A DNA stretch of 64,000 nucleotides, from contig NZ_JAPPUY010000003.1 in the NCBI RefSeq assembly GCF_026712245.1, positions 620,001 to 684,000 of the forward strand, written 5' to 3'. The DNA is from Roseateles hydrophilus. Its GTDB lineage: Bacteria; Pseudomonadota; Gammaproteobacteria; Burkholderiales; Burkholderiaceae_C. How positions within the stretch are numbered: position 1 is the first letter of the stretch; every line of letters begins with the position of its first letter. The notes under the pieces were generated by a model, which saw only the letters and a list, made by a program, of their open reading frames with translations, ran no database searches and was not told where the DNA came from. Below, in pieces: positions 42,070 to 53,009 of this stretch. The position numbers were made by a program, and so were the translations under genes.

Positions 42070-44244
42070 ATGCCCGTCCTGTCGCGTCTCGCTGCCACCT
42101 TGCTGCCCCGGCCCTGGGCCCTGCAGCGTCTGCCCGGCGCCGGGCCGCAGGTGGTTGGCCTGCGCGATGTGCCGCCGGCCTGGCAGGCCCTGCTGCCGTG
42201 GGCGGGCGATGCCCCGGCCGCCGCGCGCCTGCAGCTGCCGTCACTGCCTTCGCTGCCGTCTGCGCGGCCGCAACTGGGTGACGACGAGTCCTTCCGCCTG
42301 CGGCTGACGGCCGAGGCCGTGCGCGTGCAGGCTGCCACGCCGGCCGGCGTCAGCCATGCGCTGCATGCGCTGTCGCAGCTGTGGTGGCAGGCGCGCGAGG
42401 CCGGCCTGGCCGCGCTGCCGGCGCTGCAGATCGACGACGCACCGCGCCATCCCTGGCGCGGCCTGCTGGTGGACGTGGCGCGCCGGCCGCTGCCCTTCGA
42501 CGCGCTGCTGGGCCTGCTCGACGGCATGGCCGCCGCGCGCTTCAACGTGTTGCACTGGCACCTCACCGACGACCAGGCCTGGCGCCTGGCCTCGGCCCGC
42601 TACCCGCGGCTGCAGACCCACGCCAGCGGCGGCTTCTGCTACACGCTGGACCAGGCCCGCCGCCTGGTGGACGAGGCCGGCGCGCGCGGCATCCGCGTCG
42701 TGCCCGAGCTGGATCTGCCCGGCCATTGCTGGGCGCTGGGCCTGGCCCACCCCGAGCTGCTGTGCGCCCCGGCGCCCACCGCGGCGCAGCCTGGCTTCGG
42801 CGTGTTCGGCGCGGCCGTCAACCCGGAGAGCGACGCGCTCTACGCCTTCCTCGACAGTCTGCTGGGCGAGTGGGCCGAGGTCTTCCCCGACCCCTTCGTC
42901 CACCTCGGCGGCGACGAGCTGGCGCCGGCCGCCTGGACCCGCCTGGCCGAGCAGCGCGGCACCAGCCTGGCCGCGCTGCAGGCCGCCTACCTGGCGCGCG
43001 TGGCCGGCGTGCTGCGTCGCCACGGCAAGCGGCTGCTGGCCTGGGACGAGATGGGCCAGTCCACCGCGCTGCCGGCCGGCAGCGTGCTGCAGTGCTGGCG
43101 CGGCGACGAGGCCCTGCGCCTAGCGCCGCCCGGGCTGGGCGGCCGGCTGCGCAGCGCTGGCTTCTACCTGGACCAGATCCACCCCGCCGCCTACCACTGG
43201 CGGCGGCCGCTGCAGGCGCCGCCGCGCCCGCCCGCGCCGGCCGACGACGCGCCGGCCTGGTCGCTGCGCGCCACCGTGGGCGCCTGGCAGGTCGAGGGGC
43301 GGCTGTGGCTGCAGGGCGATGACGCGCGCCTGCACCTGCGCAGCACCGGCACCCTGGACGAATGGCTGGCGCCGCGCGTCGTGCCTGAGCCCGGCGCTGG
43401 CCCGACGGGCTGGCGCCTGCAGGTGGACAGCGACCTCGGTGAGCTGGAGCTGTGGGGGCCGGGCGCCGCCGGCTGCGGCTGGCTGCGGGTCAATGCGCTG
43501 CGCCAGCCCTGCGACTGGCAGCCGCTGCCGGCCGGGCCCGCGGGCTGGCCGGCGGACAGCGGTGGCCCGGCCGTGCCCATGCTGGGCGGCGAGGCGGCAC
43601 TGTGGGGCGAGCTGGTCGAGGCGCCCCAGCTGCCGCTGCGCCTGTGGCCGCGCGCGCTGGCCGTGGCCGAGCGGCTGTGGAGCGACCCTGCCGGCGCCGG
43701 GCACGACCTGGCCCCGCGCCTGGCCGCCGCGCAGTGCTGGCTGGTGGCCACCGGCCGCCTGCCGGCCGACCCGGCCGCGCCGCTGTTCGCCGCGCTGTGC
43801 CCCGACACGGCTGACCGGGAGCGCCTGCGCGCGCTGGCCGCCTGGCTGGAGCCCGGTTCAGGCTATGCGCGCCAGCACGCCAAGAAGCGCGCGCTGGCGT
43901 ATCACCAGCACGAGCCGCTGGACCGCCTGGCCGATGCGCTGCCGGCCGAGAGCCCGCTGATGGCCGCGCTGGGGGACGACGCCGCCGCCTGGCAGGCCGC
44001 GCTGGCGCACGCCCGCGAGCAACTGCCCGCATGGCGTGTGCTGCTGGCCGCCAAGCCCCGGCTCGCGCCCGCGCTGCCGCTGCTGGACGCGCTGGACGAC
44101 CTGAGCGCGCTGGGCCTGGCGCTGTGGGCGGGCCGCAAGCCCGGCGATGCCCAGTGCCGGCTGCACCGCGGGGCCGCGCTGGTGGACGAGATGCTGCCCG
44201 CGCTGGTGCAGCCGCTGCAGCGCCGGCTGGACGCCCTCGCATGA
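42070..44244 (+). CDS. Family 20 beta-N-acetylhexosaminidase (cytoplasmic)
   Basis: A GH20 enzyme that removes terminal N-acetylglucosamine using substrate assistance. Order: GH20 N-terminal domain (about 30-125), TIM barrel with HWHLTDDQAWRL (156-167), HLGGDEL with catalytic D282/E283 and CWRGDEA, and later LGGEAALWGELVEAPQ (about 505-520). Between the DQIHPAAYHW segment (368) and that motif is an insertion of about 100 residues, rich in beta strands (LRATVGAWQVEGRLWLQG). A helical C-terminal region follows (about 580-724). No signal peptide, so it should act in the cytoplasm on imported chitobiose-like sugars, which fits the ABC importer that follows by overlap (ATGA). Confidence 0.9.
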   Translation: MPVLSRLAATLLPRPWALQRLPGAGPQVVGLRDVPPAWQALLPWAGDAPAAARLQLPSLPSLPSARPQLGDDESFRLRLTAEAVRVQAATPAGVSHALHALSQLWWQAREAGLAALPALQIDDAPRHPWRGLLVDVARRPLPFDALLGLLDGMAAARFNVLHWHLTDDQAWRLASARYPRLQTHASGGFCYTLDQARRLVDEAGARGIRVVPELDLPGHCWALGLAHPELLCAPAPTAAQPGFGVFGAAVNPESDALYAFLDSLLGEWAEVFPDPFVHLGGDELAPAAWTRLAEQRGTSLAALQAAYLARVAGVLRRHGKRLLAWDEMGQSTALPAGSVLQCWRGDEALRLAPPGLGGRLRSAGFYLDQIHPAAYHWRRPLQAPPRPPAPADDAPAWSLRATVGAWQVEGRLWLQGDDARLHLRSTGTLDEWLAPRVVPEPGAGPTGWRLQVDSDLGELELWGPGAAGCGWLRVNALRQPCDWQPLPAGPAGWPADSGGPAVPMLGGEAALWGELVEAPQLPLRLWPRALAVAERLWSDPAGAGHDLAPRLAAAQCWLVATGRLPADPAAPLFAALCPDTADRERLRALAAWLEPGSGYARQHAKKRALAYHQHEPLDRLADALPAESPLMAALGDDAAAWQAALAHAREQLPAWRVLLAAKPRLAPALPLLDALDDLSALGLALWAGRKPGDAQCRLHRGAALVDEMLPALVQPLQRRLDALA

Positions 44245-45452
44245 AGCCGCTCGCCCTCGCCCTGCTGCTGCTGGCCGGCAGCGCGCCCGCCGCCGATCTG
44301 GAGCTGCTGCATGCCTGGACCTCGGGCAGCGAGGCCGCCATGGTCAGCGAGCTGGCGGCAGCCGCCCGGCGCGGCGGCGTGGACCTCAAAACGACGGCCG
44401 TGGCCGGCGCGTCCAATGCCAGCACGCTGCTGAAGGCGCGCTTCCTGTCGGGCCACCCGCCGACCCTTGCGCAGACCGACAAGCCGCTGCGCATCTGGGC
44501 CGAGGCCGTGCCGCTGGCCGACCTGGGGGCCGACGTGAGCGCGCAGCTCGCGGCGTTGCCGCATGCGGTCGCCAGCGAGCTGCGCGATGCCGCCCACAAG
44601 CCCGCCGCCGTGCCGCTGAACGTGCACCGACTCAACACGCTGTGGAGCAACCAGCGCCTGCTGCGCGCGCACGGCCTGGCCGTGCCGCAGGACTGGGACG
44701 CCTTCCACCGCACGGCCGCGCGGTTGCGCGCCCAGGGCCTGCTGCCGCTGGCCATCGGCAGCTCGGCGGGGCAGAAGCTCAGCCTGTTCGTGGCCGTGGT
44801 GCTGGGCCGCGCGGGGCGCGACTTCTTCGAGCGCGCGCTGGTCCAGGCCGACCCGGCGCTGCTGGCCGGCGCCCGCATGGCGGCGCTGCTGCAGGAGTTC
44901 CGCTCGCTGAAGGCCTACACCGATGCCGGCCAGGTCAGCCGCGACTGGGCCGGCGCGACGGCGCTGCTGCTGCAGGGCAAGGCGGTGTTCCAGTTCACCG
45001 GCGACTGGGCCAATGGCGAGTTCCAGAAGGCCGGCTGGCAGCCTGGCATGGACTACGACTGCACCGCCGCACCCGGCAACGCCGGCCTGCATTACTTCGA
45101 GTTCGACCGGCTGGTGTTCTTCGCCCAGCCGGCCCGCCTGGGCGCGCAGCAGAAGCTGGCCGGCCTGCTGCTGCAGCCCGACACGTCGGCGAAGCTGGCG
45201 CGGCTGAAAGGCGGCATTCCGGTGCGGCGCGATGCCGACCTGTCGGGCTTCAACACGTGTGCGCAGCGCTCGGCGGCGGACTTCCGTGCCGGCGAGGCGC
45301 GCGGCGACCTCGTGCTGAGCCTGAGCGCCCGCCTGGGCGAGAGCGCCTATGGCGGCCTGCGCGATGTGCTGTCGGCCTACTGGGCCAGCGAGCGCATGAC
45401 GGCTCCGCAGGCGCAGGCGCGCCTGGCCCAGGCCCTGAGACAGAGAGACTGA
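44241..45452 (+). CDS. ABC sugar transporter, substrate-binding protein
   Basis: A 403-residue periplasmic protein with a Sec signal peptide (1-17, ending PAAA). It belongs to the extracellular solute-binding family 1 (LHAWTSGSEAAMVSELA, KPAAVPLNVHRLNTLWSN, DWANGEF). The sugar is inferred to be N-acetylglucosamine or an oligomer because of the preceding GH20 gene. The start overlaps the GH20 stop (ATGA). Next is the first permease, two bases on. Confidence 0.92.
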   Translation: MKPLALALLLLAGSAPAADLELLHAWTSGSEAAMVSELAAAARRGGVDLKTTAVAGASNASTLLKARFLSGHPPTLAQTDKPLRIWAEAVPLADLGADVSAQLAALPHAVASELRDAAHKPAAVPLNVHRLNTLWSNQRLLRAHGLAVPQDWDAFHRTAARLRAQGLLPLAIGSSAGQKLSLFVAVVLGRAGRDFFERALVQADPALLAGARMAALLQEFRSLKAYTDAGQVSRDWAGATALLLQGKAVFQFTGDWANGEFQKAGWQPGMDYDCTAAPGNAGLHYFEFDRLVFFAQPARLGAQQKLAGLLLQPDTSAKLARLKGGIPVRRDADLSGFNTCAQRSAADFRAGEARGDLVLSLSARLGESAYGGLRDVLSAYWASERMTAPQAQARLAQALRQRD

Positions 45453-45454
45453 CC

Positions 45455-46321
45455 GTGAGCGAACGACGCACCGCGCTGGCGTGCCTCATCCCCCTGCTGC
45501 TCGTCGGCGCCGTGTTCTTCTACGGCTTCCTGCTGTGGACGGGCTGGCTGTCGTTGACGCGCTCCAACCTGCTGCCCAGCACCGAGTTCGTCGGCCTGAA
45601 GCAGTACGAGCGCCTGCTGCTGGACCCGCGCTGGCAGGCCGCGCTGTGGAACCTGCTGCGCTTCGGCGCCGGCTTCGTTGTGCTGCCGCTGCTGCTGGGC
45701 CTGGCGCTGGCCTTGCTGCTGGACCAGAAGCTGCGCGGCGAGGGCGTGCTGCGCTGGGTGTGGCTGCACCCGATGGCTCTGTCCATGGTCGTCACCGGCA
45801 GCGCGTGGCGCTGGCTGATGGACCCGGAGCAGGGCCTCGCCGAGGCGGTGCGCGGCTGGGGCTGGGCGAGCTTCCGCTGGGACTGGCTGGCGCAGGAGGA
45901 CATGGCCGTCTACGCGCTGGTGGTGGCCGCCGTGTGGCAGATCACCGGCTTCGTCATGGCGCTGTTCCTGGCCGGGCTGCGCGGCATCGACGAGTCCATG
46001 CTGCAGGCCGCGCGGCTGGACGGCGCCACCGGCTGGCGGCTGCTCAGGCGCGTCATCCTGCCGCAGCTGGGGCCCAGCCTCGCGTCGGCGCTGCTGGTGC
46101 TGCTGCCGGCGGCCATCAAGACCTTCGACCTTGTCGTCGTGCTGACCGAGGGCGGGCCGGGGCAGTCCAGCGAGCTGCCGGCGTTCTACATGTTCCAGAT
46201 GGCCTTCGAGCGCAGCCGCCTCGGCCTGGGCGCGGCCAGCGCGATGGTGCTGGTGATGATGGTCTTGAGCATCGCGTTGCCGTATGCCGTCGTGCGCTCG
46301 CGGCGGAAGGTGGCGGCATGA
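45455..46321 (+). CDS. ABC sugar transporter permease (MalF type)
   Basis: A 288-residue inner-membrane permease, about six helices, with the EAA loop (ARLDGATGWRLLRRVILPQLGP) that docks the ATPase. It is like UgpA/LacF of carbohydrate importers of CUT1 type. Starts with GTG at 45455, two bases after the binding-protein stop. The last helix ends just before a basic tail (RSRRKVAA). Confidence 0.93.
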   Translation: MSERRTALACLIPLLLVGAVFFYGFLLWTGWLSLTRSNLLPSTEFVGLKQYERLLLDPRWQAALWNLLRFGAGFVVLPLLLGLALALLLDQKLRGEGVLRWVWLHPMALSMVVTGSAWRWLMDPEQGLAEAVRGWGWASFRWDWLAQEDMAVYALVVAAVWQITGFVMALFLAGLRGIDESMLQAARLDGATGWRLLRRVILPQLGPSLASALLVLLPAAIKTFDLVVVLTEGGPGQSSELPAFYMFQMAFERSRLGLGAASAMVLVMMVLSIALPYAVVRSRRKVAA

Positions 46322-47127
46322 AGCGGCTGTCTCTTTACCTGCTGGCCGGGCTGGCCGCCGCGGTCATCGCGTTGCCCTTGCTGCTGATGCTGATGAACAG
46401 TTTCAAGGGCGTGGCCGAGGCGCAGCAGGGCTTTCTGTCGCTGCCGCGCGAGCCCGGCCTGGCCGCCTGGCGGCTGGCATGGCAGACGCTGTCGGGCAGC
46501 TTCGGCATCAGCTTGATGCTGGCCGTGCCGGCGGTGTTGCTGTCGGCACTGCTGGCGGCGCTGAACGGCTTCGTGCTGTGCAAGTTCCGCTTCCGTGGCG
46601 AGCGCTGGGTGGGCCTGCTGCTGGTGCTGGCCTTCTTCCTGCCCATCAAGGTCTACCTGCTGCCGCTGGCCATCACGATGGCGCGGCTCGGCCTGGACCG
46701 GTCGCTCGCGCTGCTGATCGCCATCCACGTGATCTACAGCCTGCCGCTGGCGCTGTTCTTCCGCAACCACTTCCTGGCCTTCCCCGACGAGCTGCTGCAG
46801 GCCGCGCGGCTGGACGGCGCTGGCTTCTGGCGGCTGCTGTGGCGCGTCGTGCTGCCGCTGTCGCGGCCCATCTTCGTCGTCGTGCTGATCCTGCAGTTCA
46901 CGACGATCTGGAACGAGTACCTGTTCGGCCTCGTGTTCGGCCCCGAGGACGCGCGGCCCATCACGGCGGCGCTGGCGCAGCTGAGCGCGCAGACCGAGAC
47001 CGGCGCCCGCGCCTACCCGCTGGAGATGGCCGCGGCGCTGCTGGCGGCGGCGCCGACCTTGGTCGTCTATCTGCTGGCCGGGCGGCATTTCACGCGCGGC
47101 CTCGTGGCCGGCGCAGTCAAGGGTTGA
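46318..47127 (+). CDS. ABC sugar transporter permease (MalG type)
   Basis: A 269-residue second permease, UgpE/MalG-like, with the EAA loop (ARLDGAGFWRLLWRVVLPLSRP). The N-terminal helix is preceded by MKRLS. It pairs with the permease before it; ATG overlaps the earlier stop by four bases (ATGA). Six helices expected. ATPase gene is two bases after the stop. Confidence 0.93.
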   Translation: MKRLSLYLLAGLAAAVIALPLLLMLMNSFKGVAEAQQGFLSLPREPGLAAWRLAWQTLSGSFGISLMLAVPAVLLSALLAALNGFVLCKFRFRGERWVGLLLVLAFFLPIKVYLLPLAITMARLGLDRSLALLIAIHVIYSLPLALFFRNHFLAFPDELLQAARLDGAGFWRLLWRVVLPLSRPIFVVVLILQFTTIWNEYLFGLVFGPEDARPITAALAQLSAQTETGARAYPLEMAAALLAAAPTLVVYLLAGRHFTRGLVAGAVKG

Positions 47128-47129
47128 CG

Positions 47130-48230
<1,101 letters not shown>

Positions 48231-48285
48231 TCGGCGACGGCAAACCCTGCAGCCGTTGTGCTAGCGGTGCGGTCGGTGTGCAATT

Positions 48286-48319
48286 CTTTGCGGTGTCACG
48301 ATGTTGTGTCGCCGCAAAG
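48286..48319. promoter_or_regulatory. Inverted repeat in the leader of the GGDEF/EAL gene
   Basis: Perfect 8-bp arms CTTTGCGG and CCGCAAAG separated by 18 bases, straddling an ATG at 48301. This fits an operator-like or RNA structure more than coding sequence, which favours a start further in. Confidence 0.4.
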
Positions 48320-48435
48320 TGGCGCTTGCTTGGATTTCCTGCATTGACCCCGAGCGCCCGCTGCCACAAGCTCGCGCCCGTCGCCAGTGCCCGGCCCCGG
48401 ACGCTGGCGGCATGGACTGCACGCTGATCACCCAT

Positions 48436-51400
48436 ATGCCCGCTGCCCCGCTGCCCGACAACGAACTCGCCAGGCTTGAGTCCCTGCGCCATCTGGCGGT
48501 GCTGGACACGCCGCCGGAGCAGGCCTTCGATGCGCTGGTGGAAGCCGCGGCCCTGACCTGCGGCGTGCCTATCTCGCTGATCAGCTTGATCGACGACGAG
48601 CGCCAGTGGTTCAAGGCCAATGTGGGTCTGCCGGGCGTGGCCGAGACGCCCCGTGAGCTGGCGTTCTGCGCCCATGCCATCCTGGATGAGGGCGTGTTCG
48701 AGGTGCCGGATGCCGCCCTCGACGCCCGCTTCGCCGACAACGCGCTGGTGACGGCCGATCCCAACATCCGCTTCTACGCCGGTGCCCCCCTGACGCTCAG
48801 CGACGGCACGCGCGCGGGCACGCTGTGCGTGATCGACCGGCAGCCGCGCCTGCTCGATGACACCCAGCGCAGCGTGCTGCGCCACCTCGCGCGCGCGGCC
48901 GTGCTGGCGCTGGAGGGGCGGCGCGCGCTGGCCTCCGAGCGCGAGTTGGCGGCCCAGATCTCGGCCGCCTCGACGGAGCTCATCGCCAGCCAGGCGCGCT
49001 GGCGGGCGCTGAGCGATTCGTCGCCGCTGGGCATCTTCGCCACCGATGCCGATGGCCTGTGCACCTACACCAACGAGCGCTGGCAGGCCATCTACGGCCT
49101 GAGCCTGGACGCCAGCCTGGGGCGCGGCTGGGCGTCCACCCTGCATGCCGAGGACCGGGCGACGGTGGTTCGTGAGTGGGAGCGCGCGGCGCATCTGCAT
49201 GCGGGGCTGGACCTGGAATTCCGCATCCAGCATCCCGTCGACGGCGAGCGCTATGTGCGCTCGCGTGCCCGGGCCGTGCAGGGTCGTGCGGGCACGGTCA
49301 CCGGCTACGTCGGCACGGTGGAGGACGTCACCGATGCGCGTGCCATCCAGATGAGCCTGCTGTCCAAGCAGCGGCGGCTGGCGGGCGTCATCGAAGGCAC
49401 GGGCGTGGCCACCTGGGAGTGGCACCTGCCGACCGGTCGTGTGGAGCTGAACGAGCCCGGCCGGCTGCTGACGGATGCCGCCCTCGGTGAAACGGGCACG
49501 GTCGGTGCCGAGGCATGGCGCAGCAGTGTCCATGCGGAAGACCGCGCCCATGCCGAGGCGCTGCTGGCGCAACACCTGGCGCGCGAATCGGATTTCTACG
49601 AATGCGAGTTGCGCGTGCGGCACCGGGCCGGGCATTGGGTCTGGGTGCTGGAGCGCGGCCGTGTGTTGACCTGGACGGCCGACGGCCAGCCCGAGTGGAT
49701 GTTCGGCACGCGGCTGGACGTCACGCGGCGCAAGCAGCAGGAGGAAGCCTTGCGCATGAGCGAGGCGCTGATGAATCGCACCGGCGAGGTGGCGGGCGTT
49801 GGCGGCTGGGAGCTGGACCTGCTCAGCGGCCGCCTCACCTGGACCGCCCAGACCCGGGTGATTCACGGCGTGCCGGCCGACTACGTGCCGACCCTGGACA
49901 CCGCGATCAACTTCTACGCGCCCGAGGCGCGTGCCACGATCCAGTCGGCCGTGGAGCATGCAATGAAAACCGGCGAGGGCTGGGACCTGGAGCTGCCCTT
50001 CTGCCGCGCCGACGGCCAGTCCATCTGGGTGCGCGCTGTGGGCAGTGTGGAGTTTGCGCAGGGCGAGCCGGTGCGCTTGTTGGGCGCCTTCCAGGACATC
50101 ACGCAGCGCCGCGCCTTGCACACGGAGCTGGCCGATCAGCATGAACTGCTGCGCGTCACGCTGCAGTCCATCGGCGATGCGGTCATCACGACCGACCGCG
50201 ACGGCTGCGTGACCTGGCTTAACCCGGTGGCCGAACGCATGACAGGCTGGCCCACCGAGCAGGCCCTGGGCCAGCCCGTCGGCGTGGTGTTCCACATCGT
50301 CAACGAGGAAACGCGTGCGCCGACCGAGAACCCGGTGGCCACCTGCCTGCAGCAGGGCAAGGTGGCGGGCCTGGCCAACCACACGTTGCTGATTTCACGT
50401 CACGGCGAGGAGTTCGGCATCGAGGACTCCGCTGCGCCGATACGCAACGCGGCGGGCGACATCCTGGGCGTGGTGCTGGTGTTCCATGACGTCACGGAGC
50501 AGCGGCGCCTGAGTGGCGAGATGACCTTCCGCGCAACCCATGATGCGCTGACCGGCCTGGTCAACCGCGCCGAGTTCGAGAGCCGTCTGCGGCGCACGCT
50601 GAATAAGGCGCACGAGGACCGCAGCGAGCACGCGCTGATGTACCTCGACCTCGATCAGTTCAAGCTCGTCAACGACGCCTGCGGCCACGCGGTGGGCGAT
50701 CAGCTGCTGCAGCAGGTGGCCAAGCTGCTGCTGGAGTCCGTGCGGGCGCGGGACACGCTGGCCCGGCTCGGCGGCGACGAGTTTGCGGTCATCCTCGAGC
50801 ATTGCTCGGCGGAGCAGGCGCAGCGCGTGGCGCAGCAGATTTGCGAGCGCATGGACGACTTCCGCTTCGTGCATGACGGCCGGCGCTTCCGCATCGGCAC
50901 CAGCATCGGCCTGGTGCCGCTGGACCATCGCTGGGGCACGGCCGCCGCGGTCATGCAGGCGGCCGACACCTCTTGCTATGCCGCCAAGGAAGCGGGCCGC
51001 AACCGCGTGCATGCCTGGTTCGACACCGATCAGGCCATGCGCGCGCGGCACGGCGAGATGCAGTGGGCCTCGCGTCTCGAGCAGGCGCTGGACGAGAACC
51101 GCTTCGAGCTGCACGCACAGAGGATTGCGGCCGTCGTCGGGCCGCAAGACGGCCTGCATGCCGAGGTGCTGCTGCGGCTGCGCGACGATGACGGCCAGCT
51201 GGTCATGCCGGGCGCCTTCCTGCCCGCGGCCGAGCGCTTCCACCTCGCGCTGCGCGTGGACCGCTGGGTGCTCAAGCATGTCATCGAGCACCTCGGCGCG
51301 CCGGGTGTGCTGGCCGGCGTGTCCTGCCTGAGCGTCAACCTGTCGGGGCAGTCCATCGGTGACCGCGCCTTCCATCGGCAGGCGCTGGAGTTGCTGTCGG

Positions 51401-51819
51401 GGGCGGGCGAGGCGGTCTGCCGGCGCCTGTGCCTGGAGATCACCGAGACGGCGGCCGTCACCAACATGGCCGATGCCGCGCTGTTCATCCAGCAGGTGCG
51501 CGCGCTGGGCATCCGCGTGGCGCTGGACGATTTTGGCGCTGGCGCCTCGTCCTTTGGCTACCTGAAGAGCCTGCCGGTGGACCAGATCAAGATCGACGGC
51601 CAGTTCATCCGCGATCTGGTCGACGACCCGCTGGACGAGGCGGCCGTGCGCTGCTTTGTGGACGTGGCGCGCGTGCTGGGCGTGAAGACGGTGGCCGAGT
51701 TCGTCGACCGGCCCGAGGTGCACGCGCTGCTGCAGGAGATCGGCATCGACTTCGCCCAGGGCTACCTGATCCATCGGCCGGAGCCACTGGCGCTGCTGAT
51801 GGCCGGGCACCAGGCCTGA
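48436..51819 (+). CDS. GAF-PAS-GGDEF-EAL cyclic-di-GMP protein
   Basis: A 1127-residue cytoplasmic sensor enzyme. Order: GAF (about 10-165), several PAS/PAC units (roughly 175-700, e.g. FRIQHPVDGERYVR, DITQRRALHTEL), GGDEF (about 700-865, with an intact GGDEF motif starting at G779) and EAL (about 880-1127). The EAL signature reads EVLLR (E910) instead of EALLR, but the other catalytic sites are kept (NLSGQSIGD, EITETAAV, DDFGAGASSFGYLK, KTVAEFV). Both activities, synthesis and breakdown of c-di-GMP, are therefore possible. Start: 48436 is chosen on the family-like first residues; 48301 and 48412 are also in frame, and neither has a clear ribosome site. Confidence 0.85.
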   Translation: MPAAPLPDNELARLESLRHLAVLDTPPEQAFDALVEAAALTCGVPISLISLIDDERQWFKANVGLPGVAETPRELAFCAHAILDEGVFEVPDAALDARFADNALVTADPNIRFYAGAPLTLSDGTRAGTLCVIDRQPRLLDDTQRSVLRHLARAAVLALEGRRALASERELAAQISAASTELIASQARWRALSDSSPLGIFATDADGLCTYTNERWQAIYGLSLDASLGRGWASTLHAEDRATVVREWERAAHLHAGLDLEFRIQHPVDGERYVRSRARAVQGRAGTVTGYVGTVEDVTDARAIQMSLLSKQRRLAGVIEGTGVATWEWHLPTGRVELNEPGRLLTDAALGETGTVGAEAWRSSVHAEDRAHAEALLAQHLARESDFYECELRVRHRAGHWVWVLERGRVLTWTADGQPEWMFGTRLDVTRRKQQEEALRMSEALMNRTGEVAGVGGWELDLLSGRLTWTAQTRVIHGVPADYVPTLDTAINFYAPEARATIQSAVEHAMKTGEGWDLELPFCRADGQSIWVRAVGSVEFAQGEPVRLLGAFQDITQRRALHTELADQHELLRVTLQSIGDAVITTDRDGCVTWLNPVAERMTGWPTEQALGQPVGVVFHIVNEETRAPTENPVATCLQQGKVAGLANHTLLISRHGEEFGIEDSAAPIRNAAGDILGVVLVFHDVTEQRRLSGEMTFRATHDALTGLVNRAEFESRLRRTLNKAHEDRSEHALMYLDLDQFKLVNDACGHAVGDQLLQQVAKLLLESVRARDTLARLGGDEFAVILEHCSAEQAQRVAQQICERMDDFRFVHDGRRFRIGTSIGLVPLDHRWGTAAAVMQAADTSCYAAKEAGRNRVHAWFDTDQAMRARHGEMQWASRLEQALDENRFELHAQRIAAVVGPQDGLHAEVLLRLRDDDGQLVMPGAFLPAAERFHLALRVDRWVLKHVIEHLGAPGVLAGVSCLSVNLSGQSIGDRAFHRQALELLSGAGEAVCRRLCLEITETAAVTNMADAALFIQQVRALGIRVALDDFGAGASSFGYLKSLPVDQIKIDGQFIRDLVDDPLDEAAVRCFVDVARVLGVKTVAEFVDRPEVHALLQEIGIDFAQGYLIHRPEPLALLMAGHQA

Positions 51820-51885
51820 GCGCCCGCGCGCAGCGCAGGGCGGTCATCTAGACTGCCGGCCCCGACGACCCCTGACAGACGAACC

Positions 51886-52878
51886 GTGCGCGCGCCGCTG
51901 CTCTCCCTGCTGTTCGTGGCCAGTGCCGCCACCGCTCAGCTGCCTTCGCTGACCTTGGAGCAGCTGCCCCGCCCGACCATGCCGCCCGGCGAACGCGGGC
52001 CGGTCGTGCCGGCGCAGGTGGAGCGCTGGCGCCAGGAGGCCAAAGCGCTGGAGTACGGCGACGGCGTGCCGCGCAACGAGGTGGCCGCCGCCAAGCTGTA
52101 CTGCCGCGCGGCGCGCTACGGCGACGCCGAGGCCCAGTACAGCCTGGGCTGGATGCTGACGAACTCGCGCGGCATCCAGCGCAACGACGCCGAGGCGGCC
52201 CACATGTTTGCCGCCGCTGCCGAGCAAGGCATGACGCAGGCGCAGAACATCCTGGACCGCATGGGCGGCACGCCGCTGGGCGACCCCCCGCCCTGTCTGC
52301 GGCCGCCCGAGACCGACCCCACGCCCGTCGCCCCGCCGCCCGCGCCGGCGGCGCGCGGTGCCAAGCCGGCGGTGTCGCTGTGGGCCTCGCTGCCGCTGCC
52401 GCCGCAGGCGCCGGCGGCCATCGTCAACTACGTGAAGCTCACCGCGCCCGAGTTCCAGCTGTCGCCCGCGCTGGTGCTGGCGGTCATGGCGCAGGAGTCC
52501 GGCTTCGATCCGCTGGCCGAGTCGCCCAAGAAGGCCATGGGCCTGATGCAGCTCATCCCCGACACGGCGGCGCGCTTTCGCGTCACGCGCATCACCGATC
52601 CGTCGCAGAACATCCGCGGCGGCATGGCCTACCTGCGCTGGCTGCTGGCCTACTTCGAGGGCGACGTGATGCTGGCGCTGGCCGCCTACAACGCGGGCGA
52701 GGGCGCCGTGGACCGCTACCTCGGCGTGCCGCCCTATGCCGAGACGCGCCAGTACGTGCGCAAGATCATGGCCGCGCTGGGCGGCCAGCGCCTGCACCCC
52801 TTCGACGCCAAGGCCGCCAACCCCTCGCCCATGCTGCAGCGCGTGAAGGCGCAGATGCAGGCCATCCAGGCGCGTTGA
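51886..52878 (+). CDS. Sel1-repeat lytic transglycosylase
   Basis: A 330-residue exported protein (signal peptide 1-17, ending ATAQ). Two Sel1-like repeats (about 65-130, GDGVPRNEVAAAKLYCRAA) come first, then a Pro-rich linker and an SLT-type domain (about 180-310). The catalytic E204 stands in AVMAQESGFDPLAESPKKAMGLMQLIP; AAYNAGEGAVDRY is the conserved end. It should cleave peptidoglycan glycan strands in the periplasm. It starts with GTG; 66 bases separate it from the previous gene. Confidence 0.9.
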   Translation: MRAPLLSLLFVASAATAQLPSLTLEQLPRPTMPPGERGPVVPAQVERWRQEAKALEYGDGVPRNEVAAAKLYCRAARYGDAEAQYSLGWMLTNSRGIQRNDAEAAHMFAAAAEQGMTQAQNILDRMGGTPLGDPPPCLRPPETDPTPVAPPPAPAARGAKPAVSLWASLPLPPQAPAAIVNYVKLTAPEFQLSPALVLAVMAQESGFDPLAESPKKAMGLMQLIPDTAARFRVTRITDPSQNIRGGMAYLRWLLAYFEGDVMLALAAYNAGEGAVDRYLGVPPYAETRQYVRKIMAALGGQRLHPFDAKAANPSPMLQRVKAQMQAIQAR

Positions 52879-53009
52879 CTGTCGGCGGGGTGGGGCTGCC
52901 CAGGCGCAGGCCACGCCGAGCGCCAGGCCCAGGCGCTGCGGGACGCGCCGCGCATGCCAGCCGCCGTCTGGCCGGGCGCAGGCGGATGGCGGCTATCGCG
53001 TGGTCGTCG

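Noticed and set aside
48301-48303. ATG 48301 as start of the GGDEF/EAL gene
   Set aside because: The first 45 residues are Pro/Arg/Cys-rich and unlike GAF proteins, and the codon lies in an inverted repeat; not excluded, but less likely.
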